The notes beneath the pieces are model-generated. The model searched no databases, was not told where the DNA came from, and was given only the letters and a program-made list of their open reading frames with translations. Positions 38,494 to 47,385 of a stretch of DNA of 64,000 nucleotides are shown one piece after another. A program made the translations under genes and the position numbers. Every line of letters starts with the position of its first letter. Within the stretch, counting starts at the first letter, position 1. Source of the stretch: Hymenobacter edaphi (GTDB lineage Bacteria; Bacteroidota; Bacteroidia; Cytophagales; Hymenobacteraceae); NCBI RefSeq assembly GCF_003258365.1, contig NZ_QHKM01000003.1:496001-560000 (forward strand), given 5' to 3'.

Positions 38494-40836
38494 TTACTTG
38501 GCGGCGGGCTGCACCGTCAGCACTTCGCCCAGGCGCACGGCCGGGTCGGTTTTGCCGTTCCACTGCATAAGCTGCTCGGGCTTCACGCCGTACTTGCGCG
38601 AGATGCTGTACATCGTTTCGCCCGCGGCCACGGTGTGCTTGACGGCGCCGGCGGCCGTGGCCGGGCTAACCGGTTTGGCCGTAGCCGGAGCCGCGGGTTT
38701 GGCCGGGGCCGGGGCTGCCGGTTTGGTTGCAGCAGCCGGGGCCGCGCCGGTGGGCGGGGGCGTCAGGCGCAGCACCTGGCCCAGCTGCAGCGAGGGGTTG
38801 GGCGGCAGCGCGTTCCACTGAATCAGGTCGGCCGGGCGCAGGTTGTAGCGGCGGGCCACGGCGTAGAGCGTTTCCTTGGGCTGCACCGTGTGCCGGCCGT
38901 CGGCCGGTACGGGCCACCCGGCGCCCGGCGTCATCGAAGGGTCGGCGGGGGCCGGGTGCGGAGCCGCCGGCTTCGGTGCAGGTGTCGTGGCGCTAGTGGT
39001 GGGTTTGGCTGCCGCAGGCGCCGGAGCCGCTGCTGCCGGCTGGGGCGCGGGCTTCACGGGCGCTTTGGCCGCGGGCTTGGGCGCTACCGGAGCCGGCTCT
39101 TCGTCCGCAGCGGTGGCGGCGGGCTCGTCGGCCAGCGGAGCCGAGGTCGGCAGCTTGGCCTGCGCGTCGGCCTGGCCGCCGTACAGCGTGCGGTCGGGCT
39201 TGGCCGTCGGGGCGGGCACCGGGGCCGCCGCTGCCGGCGTGGCGGCCGCCACTTCGTTGATGGTTTCCACGGCCACGTCGGCGGTGGTATCGGCGGGCTC
39301 GTCGGCCACGGCGTCGGCGCGGCGCTGCAGCTTGCCGAATAGGCCACCCACCCGCGAGCTGTCCTGGCCGGCCTCCGGGGCGTCGTCGATGACGCGCTGG
39401 GCGGCGGCCGTGCGGCCGGTGTACACTTCCGCGTCGGCGGGCTTACGCTTGGCGGGCGGAGCGGGCGTCGGCGTCGGGGCTGGCGTGCCGGTGGGGCGCT
39501 CCATGGCGGCGGCTACGGCCCCGGTCTTATCCTGCACGTACTCCACGGCCACGGCGCGCGGGCGGGTGTGCTGCAGCCAGAGCACGCGGCCGGGCTGCAG
39601 GGGCTCATTGCCGGCCATGCGGTTTTTGCTCCGGATGGCCCGGGCGCGCAGCCCGTACTTCTGCGACACGGTCACCACCGATTCGCCGGGCTGGGTCACG
39701 TGGTACTCCACGTCGGCCTTGTCGCGCTTTTTCTGGGTGAAGTAGGGCTGCCCGGCCACCACGTTGTCGAAGGGCATCAGGTCGTTGAACTGCATGAACT
39801 TGCGCAGCTTCACCCCGGCGCGGCGGGCCAGGTCTTCCTTGGTTTCGCCGGGCAGGGCCACCACGGCGCGCAGCCCGTTCACCGTCACGTAGGCGGCGTT
39901 GCGGGCGTCGGTCTGGGGCGCGGTGACGAGCTTGGTGGCCGTCTGCCGCTGCTGCACCGACATGGCCAGCAGTTGCAAGGAGTCCGTCACGGGCACCAAG
40001 GCAGTGTAGTTTTTGCCGGTGGCGGGCACGGCCGACCCCAGCAGCCAGCGGTTGTGCCGGGCCAGCTCGGCGGGGTTGGTCTGAATGGCCTGGGCCAGCA
40101 CCGCCAGCGGCTGCCCGGTAATGGCGGGGTACTCGCGCAGCCGCATGGCCGGGCGCGGGTTCGTGCCGATGGCCGGCTCGTAGGCCAGCTTGTGGGCCAG
40201 GAACGTGAGCACGTACGGGTGCGTCTGCTCCGTAATCTGCATTTCCGTCGCGCGGGCGTCGGTGGGCAGGGTGTAGGGCTTCACGCCGCCGGGGCCGAGG
40301 TTGTAGCTCAGCAGCGTGTGCAGCCAGTTCTGGTACATGCGCTGGCTGCGCAGCAGGTACTTGGCCGCCCCGTGGGTGGCCGCCACCAGGTGCTTCCGCT
40401 CGTCCACGTCGTCGCTGACTTCCAGGCCGAAGTCGGTGGCGGCATCGCGCTTGAACTGCCAGTAGCCGATGGCGTCGTGGATGCTCTGCGCGTCGCCCTG
40501 CAGGCCGCTTTCCTGGATGCAGAGAAAGCGGAAATCCAGCGGCACGCCTTCTTCCTGAAACACGCGCTCGATGATGGGAAAGGCCGCGTCGGCGGCGGCC
40601 ACGCGCTGCTGGTAGGAGGCCGGGTGGCGGCGCAGCGCGTCCACCTTCTGCTGCACGGCGGCGCGGCCGCCGTCGGAGAGGCGCAGGCGCAGCCCGGCAA
40701 ACTGTACTTCGGCGGGAACGGGCAAAGGGGGCAGGGAGGCCGGGGCGGCGGCAGCAGCGGGCGTCGTGGCCGCCTTGCGCTGGGCGGGGGCCACGAGCGG
40801 CAAGGCCACGAGCAAAACGGGCAGCAGTCGTTTCAT
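38494..40836 (-). CDS. LysM-domain lytic transglycosylase (MltD-like)
   Basis: A 780-residue exported murein hydrolase. Signal peptide to about residue 19. The SLT/GH23 catalytic domain covers about residues 65-250 with the catalytic Glu109 in CIQESGLQ, followed by IGYWQFKRDAATDFGL and LLSYNLGPGGV. A LysM domain lies near 373-418 (YHVTQPGESVVTVSQKYGL), then a long Ala/Pro/Thr-rich spacer (about 430-645), and two more LysM domains near 649-695 and 732-776 (HTVQPKETLYAVARRYNL, HTVAAGETMYSISRKYGV). It cleaves peptidoglycan glycan strands to 1,6-anhydro products. The spacer is longer than in E. coli MltD. Confidence 0.9.
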   Translation of the reverse strand: MKRLLPVLLVALPLVAPAQRKAATTPAAAAAPASLPPLPVPAEVQFAGLRLRLSDGGRAAVQQKVDALRRHPASYQQRVAAADAAFPIIERVFQEEGVPLDFRFLCIQESGLQGDAQSIHDAIGYWQFKRDAATDFGLEVSDDVDERKHLVAATHGAAKYLLRSQRMYQNWLHTLLSYNLGPGGVKPYTLPTDARATEMQITEQTHPYVLTFLAHKLAYEPAIGTNPRPAMRLREYPAITGQPLAVLAQAIQTNPAELARHNRWLLGSAVPATGKNYTALVPVTDSLQLLAMSVQQRQTATKLVTAPQTDARNAAYVTVNGLRAVVALPGETKEDLARRAGVKLRKFMQFNDLMPFDNVVAGQPYFTQKKRDKADVEYHVTQPGESVVTVSQKYGLRARAIRSKNRMAGNEPLQPGRVLWLQHTRPRAVAVEYVQDKTGAVAAAMERPTGTPAPTPTPAPPAKRKPADAEVYTGRTAAAQRVIDDAPEAGQDSSRVGGLFGKLQRRADAVADEPADTTADVAVETINEVAAATPAAAAPVPAPTAKPDRTLYGGQADAQAKLPTSAPLADEPAATAADEEPAPVAPKPAAKAPVKPAPQPAAAAPAPAAAKPTTSATTPAPKPAAPHPAPADPSMTPGAGWPVPADGRHTVQPKETLYAVARRYNLRPADLIQWNALPPNPSLQLGQVLRLTPPPTGAAPAAATKPAAPAPAKPAAPATAKPVSPATAAGAVKHTVAAGETMYSISRKYGVKPEQLMQWNGKTDPAVRLGEVLTVQPAAK

Positions 40837-41161
40837 AAGCAGGCAAAAACGGGCGGGGCCAGCCCGGCACTGCGCCGCCGCCGACCCCTCAGCCTACAAA
40901 GTAGGCGAAAAAAACGCGGCGCCGGGCCCTGATCGGGCTGAAAATCAAGCCGCCGGCCCGTAAAAAGACGAATCGGCGGCGCCGGGGCCCGGCCAGCGGC
41001 GCCCCGCACGGACCTTACAATGGCCGCATCCCCGGGCCGAAGACCGCGGCGGAGGTGGAGCAAGCCGACCGCTCAGCGCCAGCGCGCCCGAGAAAATCGG
41101 CGCGCCGGCGGAACAAAAAACCGGGCCGGCTGAGGAGCCGGCCCGGTTCGGAACGCAGAAG
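40837..41161. other. 325-base intergenic region
   Basis: Very GC-rich with no convincing gene. It holds the terminator at 41121-41146 of the leftward receptor gene and presumably the leftward promoter of the lytic transglycosylase; on the minus strand TACTTTG (40896-40902) is only a near match. Confidence 0.4.
41121..41146 (-). terminator. Terminator after the outer-membrane receptor
   Basis: Perfect 11-bp GC stem (41121-41131 with 41136-41146), followed on the minus strand by T6 (opposite 41115-41120). Confidence 0.85.
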
Positions 41162-44100
41162 CTAGTACGGGCCGCCGCCGGGAGGGCCGCCGGGGCCGGG
41201 GCCGCCGCCCGGAAAACCGCCCGGCCGGCCGCCGGGGAAGTTGCCCCGTTCGCGCTGCTGGGGCTGGTCCAGGTCGGGCGTGCCGCCCTTGTTGCCGGGG
41301 AAGTTGCGGATGTTGTAGGTAAACATCAGCATCACGTAGCGCGTCAGGATGTTGGTGCGCACGTCCTCCACGTAGGCGGCCGTCGAGTTGGTCTGAATGC
41401 TGTTGTTCTGCTTCAGGATGTCGAAGGCGAACAGCTTGATTTCGCCCTGCTGGCGGGCAAACAGCTTTTTGCCCACCGAGGCGTTCCACAGCACGTAGCT
41501 CTGGTTGTAGCCCGCCGAGAGGCCGGTGTAGGCCACGTGCGCCACGTCCGACTGCACCGTCAGGCCCTTCACCACAATCCAGCTGAAGCGCAGGTTGGTG
41601 TTCTGGCGGAAGTACTCCCGGTCAGCCGTGGTCTGGGCCGTGTTGCGCACAAAGGTCTGGCTGGAGTTCGACGAGAGCGTGAAGTCCAGGTTGGGGCTGA
41701 TGTTGGAGCTGAGCACCGCCCCGAAGCCGAAGCTGGGCGTGCGGCTGTAGTTGAGCTGCTGGCCCGCGTCGCGGTTGATGGAAACCAGGCCCGGCGTCTG
41801 CGCGAAGTTCGCGTTGGCGTTCAGGTTCAGGTTGGATTTTACGAAGGTCAGCGGCAAAGTGTAGTTGCCGAAGGTGCGCAGCGAGTACTGCCCGTCGAGG
41901 TTGATCGGCTCGGTCACTTGCCCGCCGGCCGGCACGATGACGCCGCGGTAGGGCGTGGGCGAGCTGAAGATGCGGGTGCTGTTGGTGATGTTGTTGCTGG
42001 TGTACGAGCCGCCAATCAAGGCGAAAAACGAAGTCGACTTCTCCACGTTGGCCGAGGAATAGCGCACGAACAGGTTGTGCGTGTTTTCCTGGCGCAGGTT
42101 GGGGTTGCCGGTCGTAATCTGCAGCGGGTTGGAGTTGTTCACCACTTCCTGCAGCTGGCTGATGCTCGGCGCCTGGGTCCGCATCTGGTAGTTCAGGCGC
42201 AGGTTCTGCTGGCGCGAGAAGTTGTAGCGGGCCTGCGCGTTGGGCAGCACCGTCAGGAAGCTGCGCCGCGTGCTCGTCGAGAGCGGAAACTCCTGGTCGT
42301 TGCGCAGCTGCGCGTGCTGCACCTGCGCGCCCACCGACCACTGCAGCTCCTTGTTGTTGAAGCGGTAGCTGATGCCGCCCGCGTTGGTCAGGTAGCGGCT
42401 GGTAAACACGTTGCTCAGCGCCGGGTTGAAGACGGTGTACTCCCCGGTCGGGCCGTTGAGGTTGTAGGTCTTCTTGTCCGAGTCGTTGGGCGTGTAGTTG
42501 GCGTTGTAGGTCAGTTGCAGCTGGCTTTTCGGGCTCAGCGGCTCGGTGTAGTTGGCGTTGGCGCTCCACTGCCAGCCCGCCTGCGTCAGGTCCGAGTACT
42601 GGTCGGTGCGCGAGGTGCTGGGCACGCCCGGAGTAGTCGAGCGGGTGTAGTCGTCGTTGACGGAGTTGAGGAAGTTTTCCGCGTCGCGGGTGTTGTAGCC
42701 CATGTTCAGCCCCAGCGAGAAGGTGCGTCCGCGCTTGTGGAAGCGGTGCCGATACAGCAGGCTCTGGCCGAAGTTGATGCCGTCGTTCTTGGATTTGTAG
42801 TCGCTCAGGTTGCTGCTGCGCAGTATCCCGATGTTTTCCGAGTTGGGCTGCCCACGGTAGGTGGCCCCGTCGAGGTGGTTGGTGCTGTTGTTGCTCTGCA
42901 TCGACAGCCGCGGCTGCCACAGCACCGAGTTCAGCGAGTCGAATTTGTGCTCCAAACGCAGGTTCACCCGGTTGTTGGTGTTGGTGCTGCGCGTGAGCGA
43001 GCCTTCCTGGTAGCGCAGGGCCTGGCCCAGCGAATCCTGCGCCGTGAAGCGGCGGTTGGTGCTGCTGTTGAGCGTATTGGTGCTGCGGTTGAAGAAGTAG
43101 CTGGCCTGCACCTCGGTTTTCTTGCCCCAGCTGTCGGAGTAGTTCAGGCCCACGGCGTTGGTATTGGAAATACCGCCGCTCTGGCCCACCAGGAAGTTGC
43201 CCGAGGCGTTGTTGCCGCCCCCGCCGCCCGGGTTGCCCCCGCCGCCGTTGCGGCCGCCGCCCCCGCCGCGCGCCGAGCTGCCCACCACGCCCAGCAGGTC
43301 GTCGGTGCCGAAGTTCTGCTCGTTCACGTTGTTGGTCTGCGCGATGATGGAGAAGCGCTGCTTGCCGCGGAAGGAGTTCAGGTTGCCCGAGGCGCGGTAG
43401 CGCGTCTGGTTGTCGCCGCCCTGGCCCACGCCGGCCAGCACCCGCCCAAACTGCCCGTTGCGGTACTGCGGGCGCGTCACGATGTTGATGGTTTTCTGCT
43501 GGTTGCCGTCGTCGAAGCCGCTGAACTGCGCCTGGTCCGAGGCCCGGTCGTACACCTGAATCTTGTCGATGGCCTCGGCCGGCAGGTTTTTGAGCACCGC
43601 GTCGGGGTCGTTGCCGAAGAACTCCTTGCCGTCGACCAGCACGCGCTGCACCTGCTCGCCCTGGGCCTGCACCTTGCCGGTGCTCGGGTCCACCGTCACG
43701 CCCGGCATCTTGGTGATGAGGTCCTGAGCGTTGGCGTCGGGGTTGGTTTTGAAGGCGCGCGCGTCGTACTGGGCCGTGTCGCCCTTCTGAATGGCCGCCG
43801 CGGCCCGCCCGGTTACTTCCACGCCCTTCAGCGTCACGCCGCCGGCCGTCAGGGCCAGGGTGCCCAGGTCCACGGGCTGCCCGCTCACGGTGACGGCCCG
43901 CTTGATGGTCTGGTAGCCCAGAAACGACACCGTGAGGCGGTAGCGCCCCGGCTCCACGGCCGGCACGTTGAAGGCGCCGGTCGGCTCCACGGCCGCGCCG
44001 GTGCGGGCCGAGTCGGCCGCCAGGCGCGTGAGCAGCACGTTGGCCCCGATCAGCGGCGCCTGGTCCTTGGCATCGAGCACCCGGCCCGAGACCGGCACCG

Positions 44101-44164
44101 TTTGCGCCAGGGCCGGAGCCGTGACTACCACCAGCGGAAAAAGTAACCCTAAAGCGTGTTTCAT
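41162..44164 (-). CDS. Outer-membrane beta-barrel receptor with carboxypeptidase-like N-domain
   Basis: A 1000-residue outer-membrane protein. Signal peptide to about residue 21; a carboxypeptidase-regulatory-like domain (about 23-110, VSGRVLDAKDQAPLIGANV, GRYRLTVSFLGYQTI); a TonB plug-like domain (about 120-225, ITKMPGVTVDPSTGKVQAQG, RVLVDGKEFFGNDPDAVLKN, IDKIQVYDRASDQAQFSG); then an outer-membrane beta-barrel of the OMP_b-brl_3 type. Two Gly/Asn/Pro-rich low-complexity segments stand out: near 298-330 (GGGGGRNGGGGNPGGGGG) and the last 30 residues (GGRPGGFPGGGP, ending in Tyr). The substrate is unknown and no SusD-like partner is nearby. No full -7 box was found upstream. Confidence 0.85.
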   Translation of the reverse strand: MKHALGLLFPLVVVTAPALAQTVPVSGRVLDAKDQAPLIGANVLLTRLAADSARTGAAVEPTGAFNVPAVEPGRYRLTVSFLGYQTIKRAVTVSGQPVDLGTLALTAGGVTLKGVEVTGRAAAAIQKGDTAQYDARAFKTNPDANAQDLITKMPGVTVDPSTGKVQAQGEQVQRVLVDGKEFFGNDPDAVLKNLPAEAIDKIQVYDRASDQAQFSGFDDGNQQKTINIVTRPQYRNGQFGRVLAGVGQGGDNQTRYRASGNLNSFRGKQRFSIIAQTNNVNEQNFGTDDLLGVVGSSARGGGGGRNGGGGNPGGGGGNNASGNFLVGQSGGISNTNAVGLNYSDSWGKKTEVQASYFFNRSTNTLNSSTNRRFTAQDSLGQALRYQEGSLTRSTNTNNRVNLRLEHKFDSLNSVLWQPRLSMQSNNSTNHLDGATYRGQPNSENIGILRSSNLSDYKSKNDGINFGQSLLYRHRFHKRGRTFSLGLNMGYNTRDAENFLNSVNDDYTRSTTPGVPSTSRTDQYSDLTQAGWQWSANANYTEPLSPKSQLQLTYNANYTPNDSDKKTYNLNGPTGEYTVFNPALSNVFTSRYLTNAGGISYRFNNKELQWSVGAQVQHAQLRNDQEFPLSTSTRRSFLTVLPNAQARYNFSRQQNLRLNYQMRTQAPSISQLQEVVNNSNPLQITTGNPNLRQENTHNLFVRYSSANVEKSTSFFALIGGSYTSNNITNSTRIFSSPTPYRGVIVPAGGQVTEPINLDGQYSLRTFGNYTLPLTFVKSNLNLNANANFAQTPGLVSINRDAGQQLNYSRTPSFGFGAVLSSNISPNLDFTLSSNSSQTFVRNTAQTTADREYFRQNTNLRFSWIVVKGLTVQSDVAHVAYTGLSAGYNQSYVLWNASVGKKLFARQQGEIKLFAFDILKQNNSIQTNSTAAYVEDVRTNILTRYVMLMFTYNIRNFPGNKGGTPDLDQPQQRERGNFPGGRPGGFPGGGPGPGGPPGGGPY

Positions 44165-44277
44165 ATCAACAAAGCGAAGCCCCCGTGGGGCCTTGGACCG
44201 GCCAACGACGCGGTTGTTTAACCGGGAGTCGTATACGCAGGGTGAATTTTTTAAGCTGGTTTTAATAGCTGGCTGAT

Positions 44278-44982
44278 CTAGTTACACTTACGCACCAGCA
44301 AGAGCCCGTCGCGCAAGGGCAAGAGCACGTTTTCCACCCGTGCGTCCTGCTGCACGAAGTCGTTGAAGGCGCGCACGGCGTGGGCGTCCTTGTCGGCCGG
44401 TTTCAGCGGGTAGTCGGGCAGGGCCTTGCCGCTCCACAGCACGTTGTCGATGAGCACGAAGCCGCCCGGGCGCAGCTGCGGCAGCACCAGCTCGTAGTAC
44501 ACCCGGTTGCGGATTTTGTCGGCATCGATGAACACCAAATCCCAGGTTTCCCCGAGCGCCGGAATGATCTGCTCCGCGTCGCCGATGTGCAGGTGCACGC
44601 GGCCCGTCAGCCCGGCCTGCTGCACGTAGCGCTCCACCCGGCTGCGCAGCTCAGGGTTTTGCTCCACGGTGTGCAGCTCGCCGCCGTCGGCCAGCCCTTC
44701 GGCCAGGCACAGGGCCGAATAGCCGGTAAAAGTGCCCAGCTCCAGCACCCGCCGGGGCCGGATCATGTGGCTGAGCATGCTCAGCAGCCGGCCCTGGAAG
44801 TGGCCCGAGAGCATGCGCGGCATCAGCGTCTGCAGGTGAGTTTCGCGCACGAGCTGGCCGAGCAGCGCGGGCTCGGGCGAGGTGTGCGCGTCGGCGTACT
44901 GCTGGACCACGGATTCCCGCGGATTGTTATCGGATTGCACGGATTGCGTGGACGATTTAGGGGTAGGAGAGGCAGGCGGCAA
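44278..44982 (-). CDS. O-methyltransferase, class I SAM-dependent
   Basis: A 234-residue cytosolic enzyme of the caffeoyl-CoA O-methyltransferase-like family. SAM-binding motif I is RVLELGTFTGYSA (about residues 78-90), HTVEQNPE is the acidic end of strand 2, and the metal-binding aspartates lie in FIDADK (Asp153, Asp155), with LIDNVLWSGK following. Bacterial members of this group methylate small hydroxylated compounds; the substrate here is unknown. The first 25 residues (Ser/Thr/Gln-rich) are poorly conserved and the true start may be a later codon. No partner gene lies next to it. Confidence 0.85.
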   Translation of the reverse strand: MPPASPTPKSSTQSVQSDNNPRESVVQQYADAHTSPEPALLGQLVRETHLQTLMPRMLSGHFQGRLLSMLSHMIRPRRVLELGTFTGYSALCLAEGLADGGELHTVEQNPELRSRVERYVQQAGLTGRVHLHIGDAEQIIPALGETWDLVFIDADKIRNRVYYELVLPQLRPGGFVLIDNVLWSGKALPDYPLKPADKDAHAVRAFNDFVQQDARVENVLLPLRDGLLLVRKCN

Positions 44983-45115
44983 CCCGGTTTGTCGTTCCTG
45001 ACGAGCGGCAGTCTAAAGATTGACGGCCGCCGCCGGCTTGCTCTCCTGTGCTGTGCTGGTTAGCGCCTGCCCGGCTGGTCTGGTTGGCCGGCGCACGGCG
45101 GTGCCGTTGGGGGTG

Positions 45116-45463
45116 TCAGCAGCCCAGTCGTTGGCCGAGTGCGCCGGCGGAGAAAACCAGCAGGGCAGAAAGCAGGAAGTACCCCCACACGTGCCAAAGG
45201 GTTGCCGCCGGCAGGTCAGTCTTGTCGAGGTAGAAAAACGAGCCGCTCCAGCGGTAGCGGTACGTCAGCAGCGCGAACGGCCCTAGGTAGAAGCTCAGAA
45301 AGACAAGGCGATGGAGGGTAAAATGCCCCCAGGCGCAGGGCAGCAGTAACACAGCAGCAAGCAGGTTCAGAAACAGCATTAGCGAAAGCACACCGATGCT
45401 GCGGTACGGATTAAGCGGCTGCCGCCGGTGCATGGCTACGAACAGCGCGTTCAAGTATTTCAT
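45116..45463 (-). CDS. Small membrane protein of unknown function
   Basis: A 115-residue protein with three hydrophobic segments at about 24-48 (GVLSLMLFLNLLAAVLLLPC), 53-74 and 92-112. It is not recognised. ATG 45463 overlaps the stop of the SRA gene by four bases (ATGA), so it is translationally coupled to it; a longer start would run into the SRA frame. The coupling suggests a joint role with the SRA protein, or simply operon packing. Basic residues around HRRQPLNPYR suggest the N-terminus is cytoplasmic. Confidence 0.6.
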   Translation of the reverse strand: MKYLNALFVAMHRRQPLNPYRSIGVLSLMLFLNLLAAVLLLPCAWGHFTLHRLVFLSFYLGPFALLTYRYRWSGSFFYLDKTDLPAATLWHVWGYFLLSALLVFSAGALGQRLGC

Positions 45464-45918
45464 GCGAGTAATTGCGCGGGAACCAAGCGAAATTTCCACA
45501 CGCCGAAGCCGGAACGGCCGGTTTCGAACGCGTGCCCGACCACGCGGTACAGTCCCTCGTAGCGAAACACCAGCTCCCCGCTTGTTTCGTCAAGGACTTT
45601 GCGCAGCACGCGCACCGGCTGGCCGGTTTCCTGGCTTTTGAGCAGGGCCAGGTTCCGGTCGTTGAGCGTCTGGTCGGTGGTCTGGCGGCCGGTTTTTGGG
45701 TCGCGCCCGCCCTGGCCGGTGTAGAGGATTTCGTCCTCCGTGAACACGTCGTCCTCGTACACCTGCGACAATACAATGCTTTCGGCCCCGGTGTGCTGCG
45801 AGCCGGCAATGCCCGCCCGCACCGGGCGGTGCATGCCGCTCAGGCGCAGCTCCAGCCGGGAGCGAAACGCGTCGCCCGGCCGGAAAGAGCCCACGTGGCC
45901 GAAAACGGGCACGGCCAC
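45460..45918 (-). CDS. Stand-alone SRA/YDG-domain protein
   Basis: A 152-residue protein that is essentially one SAD/SRA (YDG) domain, the fold that flips and reads 5-methylcytosine or related bases. It matches the family pattern along its length: FGHVGSFRPGDAFRSRLEL, GMHRPVRAGIAG, ESIVLSQVYEDDVF, ILYTGQGGRDPKTGRQ, NRNLALLKS-like and RYEGLYRVV ending SGFGVWKFRLVP. Most bacterial relatives that act in restriction carry an HNH or other nuclease domain after SRA; none is present here or next door. It starts with GTG 45918, five bases after the M16 peptidase stop, and overlaps the next gene by ATGA, so it is inside a three-gene operon. Confidence 0.85.
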   Translation of the reverse strand: MAVPVFGHVGSFRPGDAFRSRLELRLSGMHRPVRAGIAGSQHTGAESIVLSQVYEDDVFTEDEILYTGQGGRDPKTGRQTTDQTLNDRNLALLKSQETGQPVRVLRKVLDETSGELVFRYEGLYRVVGHAFETGRSGFGVWKFRLVPAQLLA

Positions 45919-45923
45919 GACAG

Positions 45924-47171
45924 CTAGCGGCGCTTACCGGTTTCGGGCACGTACTGCAGGGTGCTCAGGTTGTCCTCGGCGAAGACCTCGTTGGCCAGCT
46001 CCTGCAGCTGCGGGGCCGTCACGGCCCGGATCTGCTCGAAGATTTCGTTCAAGGACTCCACCCGGCCCAGGTCGAGGGTGCTCTTGCCCAGCAGCTGCAT
46101 CATGCCGCCGTTGCTTTCCTCGGCCATGGCCAGCTGACCCATCAGCTGCTCTTTGGCAATGTGCAGCTGGGAGGTCGTGAGGGCCTTTTCGCGCAGCAGG
46201 CGCAGTTCCTTGAGCACCAGCTGGGTGGTGCGCTCCAGGCGGGCCTTTTCGGTGGCGAAATAGATGCCGAACAGCCCCGTGTCGGTGTAGGGCGCGTAGT
46301 TGGCGTCGATGCTGTAGACGAAGCCGTACTTCTCGCGCACGGCCAGGTTCAGGCGCGAGTTCATGCCCGGGCCGCCCAGAATGTTGGTGAGCATGAAGAA
46401 GGGCAGGCGGCGCGCATCCGTCAGCGCGTAGGCCGGGCAGCCGATCAGGCTGTGAGCCTGGGTGATGGGCCGCGCCTCCGTCTGCTGCCGGGCCTGGTAG
46501 GCCCCGAACGGCTGCCGCGTGCGCGCCCCCAGCTGGGCTGGCAGCGGGGCCAGGTACTTGTCGGCCAGGCGCTTCACCTGGGCGAAGGGCAGGTTGCTCA
46601 CCGAGCTGAACACCAGTTGGTCGGTGCGCAGGTTTTCCTTCAGGAACTGAAAGAAATCGGCCTGCCCGAAGCCCGACACGCTTTCCCGGGTGCCCAGAAT
46701 GTTGTGGCCCAGGGCATGGTCCCCGAACACCACCGCGTCGAAATCATCAATAATAGCGTCCTCGGGCGCGTCGACGTACATGGCCATTTCCTCCAGAATC
46801 ACCCCGCGCTCCTTCTCGATTTCCTTGGCCGGGAAGGTGGAATGAAAGGTCAGATCGGTCAGCAATTCGAAGGCCCGCTCGAAGTGGGAGCTTAGCAGCG
46901 AGGCATAAAAGCAGATTTTCTCCTTGGTGGTGTAGGCGTTCAGCTCGCCGCCCACGGTTTCCAGCCGGTTCAGGATGTGGATGGAGCGGCGCTTTTCGGT
47001 GCCTTTGAAGGCCATATGCTCCCAGAAGTGCGCCAGCCCGTACTGCTCGGGCCGCTCGTCGCGCGAGCCGATGTCGAGCAGGAAGCCGCAATGGGCCACT
47101 TTGGTGTGGGGCACCTGCTTGTGCAGCAGCCGGATGCCGTTGGGGTATTCGTGAAAATCGTAGTCGAGCAT
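45924..47171 (-). CDS. M16-family zinc peptidase (insulinase/pitrilysin type)
   Basis: A 415-residue peptidase without signal peptide. The inverted zinc motif HFWEH (HxxEH: His48, Glu51, His52) is intact and the third ligand is Glu128 in GVILEEMAMY, at the standard 76-residue distance. The second half (RPITQAHSLIGCPAYAL, GGPGMNSRLNLAVREKYGF) is the inactive M16_C domain with the conserved R..Y region. Such proteins degrade peptides in processing or quality control. It is the first gene of an operon with the SRA and small membrane proteins, and has a perfect -7 box at 47276-47283. Confidence 0.92.
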   Translation of the reverse strand: MLDYDFHEYPNGIRLLHKQVPHTKVAHCGFLLDIGSRDERPEQYGLAHFWEHMAFKGTEKRRSIHILNRLETVGGELNAYTTKEKICFYASLLSSHFERAFELLTDLTFHSTFPAKEIEKERGVILEEMAMYVDAPEDAIIDDFDAVVFGDHALGHNILGTRESVSGFGQADFFQFLKENLRTDQLVFSSVSNLPFAQVKRLADKYLAPLPAQLGARTRQPFGAYQARQQTEARPITQAHSLIGCPAYALTDARRLPFFMLTNILGGPGMNSRLNLAVREKYGFVYSIDANYAPYTDTGLFGIYFATEKARLERTTQLVLKELRLLREKALTTSQLHIAKEQLMGQLAMAEESNGGMMQLLGKSTLDLGRVESLNEIFEQIRAVTAPQLQELANEVFAEDNLSTLQYVPETGKRR

Positions 47172-47275
47172 ACTAGGGGCAACAACGCGGGGCGCCCGGG
47201 CGGGCCGCCAACGCGTTCGAAGTCAGCAAAAGAAGGGAAACGCGGCGGCCGTCCGGGCCCGCCGCGCAAAGGGTG

Positions 47276-47283
47276 CAAAGATA
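47276..47283 (-). promoter_or_regulatory. -7 promoter element for the M16-SRA operon
   Basis: TATCTTTG on the minus strand, full match to TAnnTTTG, with CAA (TTG on the minus strand) at 47299-47301, a 15-base spacer. The leader is about 95 nt. Confidence 0.6.
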
Positions 47284-47323
47284 ACCCGCAAGCCCCATCA
47301 ACGGTTTGGCCAATCGGAAGTTG

Positions 47324-47347
47324 AGCCAGCGGTTCACCCCGCTGGCT
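47324..47347 (-). terminator. Possible terminator hairpin after the GT9 gene
   Basis: Perfect 9-bp stem (47324-47332 with 47339-47347), 6-base loop, 39 bases beyond the GT9 stop on the minus strand. There is no T tract, so it may be only a spacer hairpin. Confidence 0.35.
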
Positions 47348-47385
47348 TGTGCTGCCGACTGTCATCTGACCCGCCGGGTTCAGTG

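Noticed and set aside
41537-44146. 869-codon plus-strand frame opposite the receptor gene
   Set aside because: Arg/Val/His-rich antisense shadow; the minus-strand gene has carboxypeptidase-like, plug and barrel regions.
45116-47171. Complete type IV restriction system
   Set aside because: Only an SRA reader is present; no HNH, McrB-like GTPase or other nuclease gene is nearby, so a restriction system is not supported.
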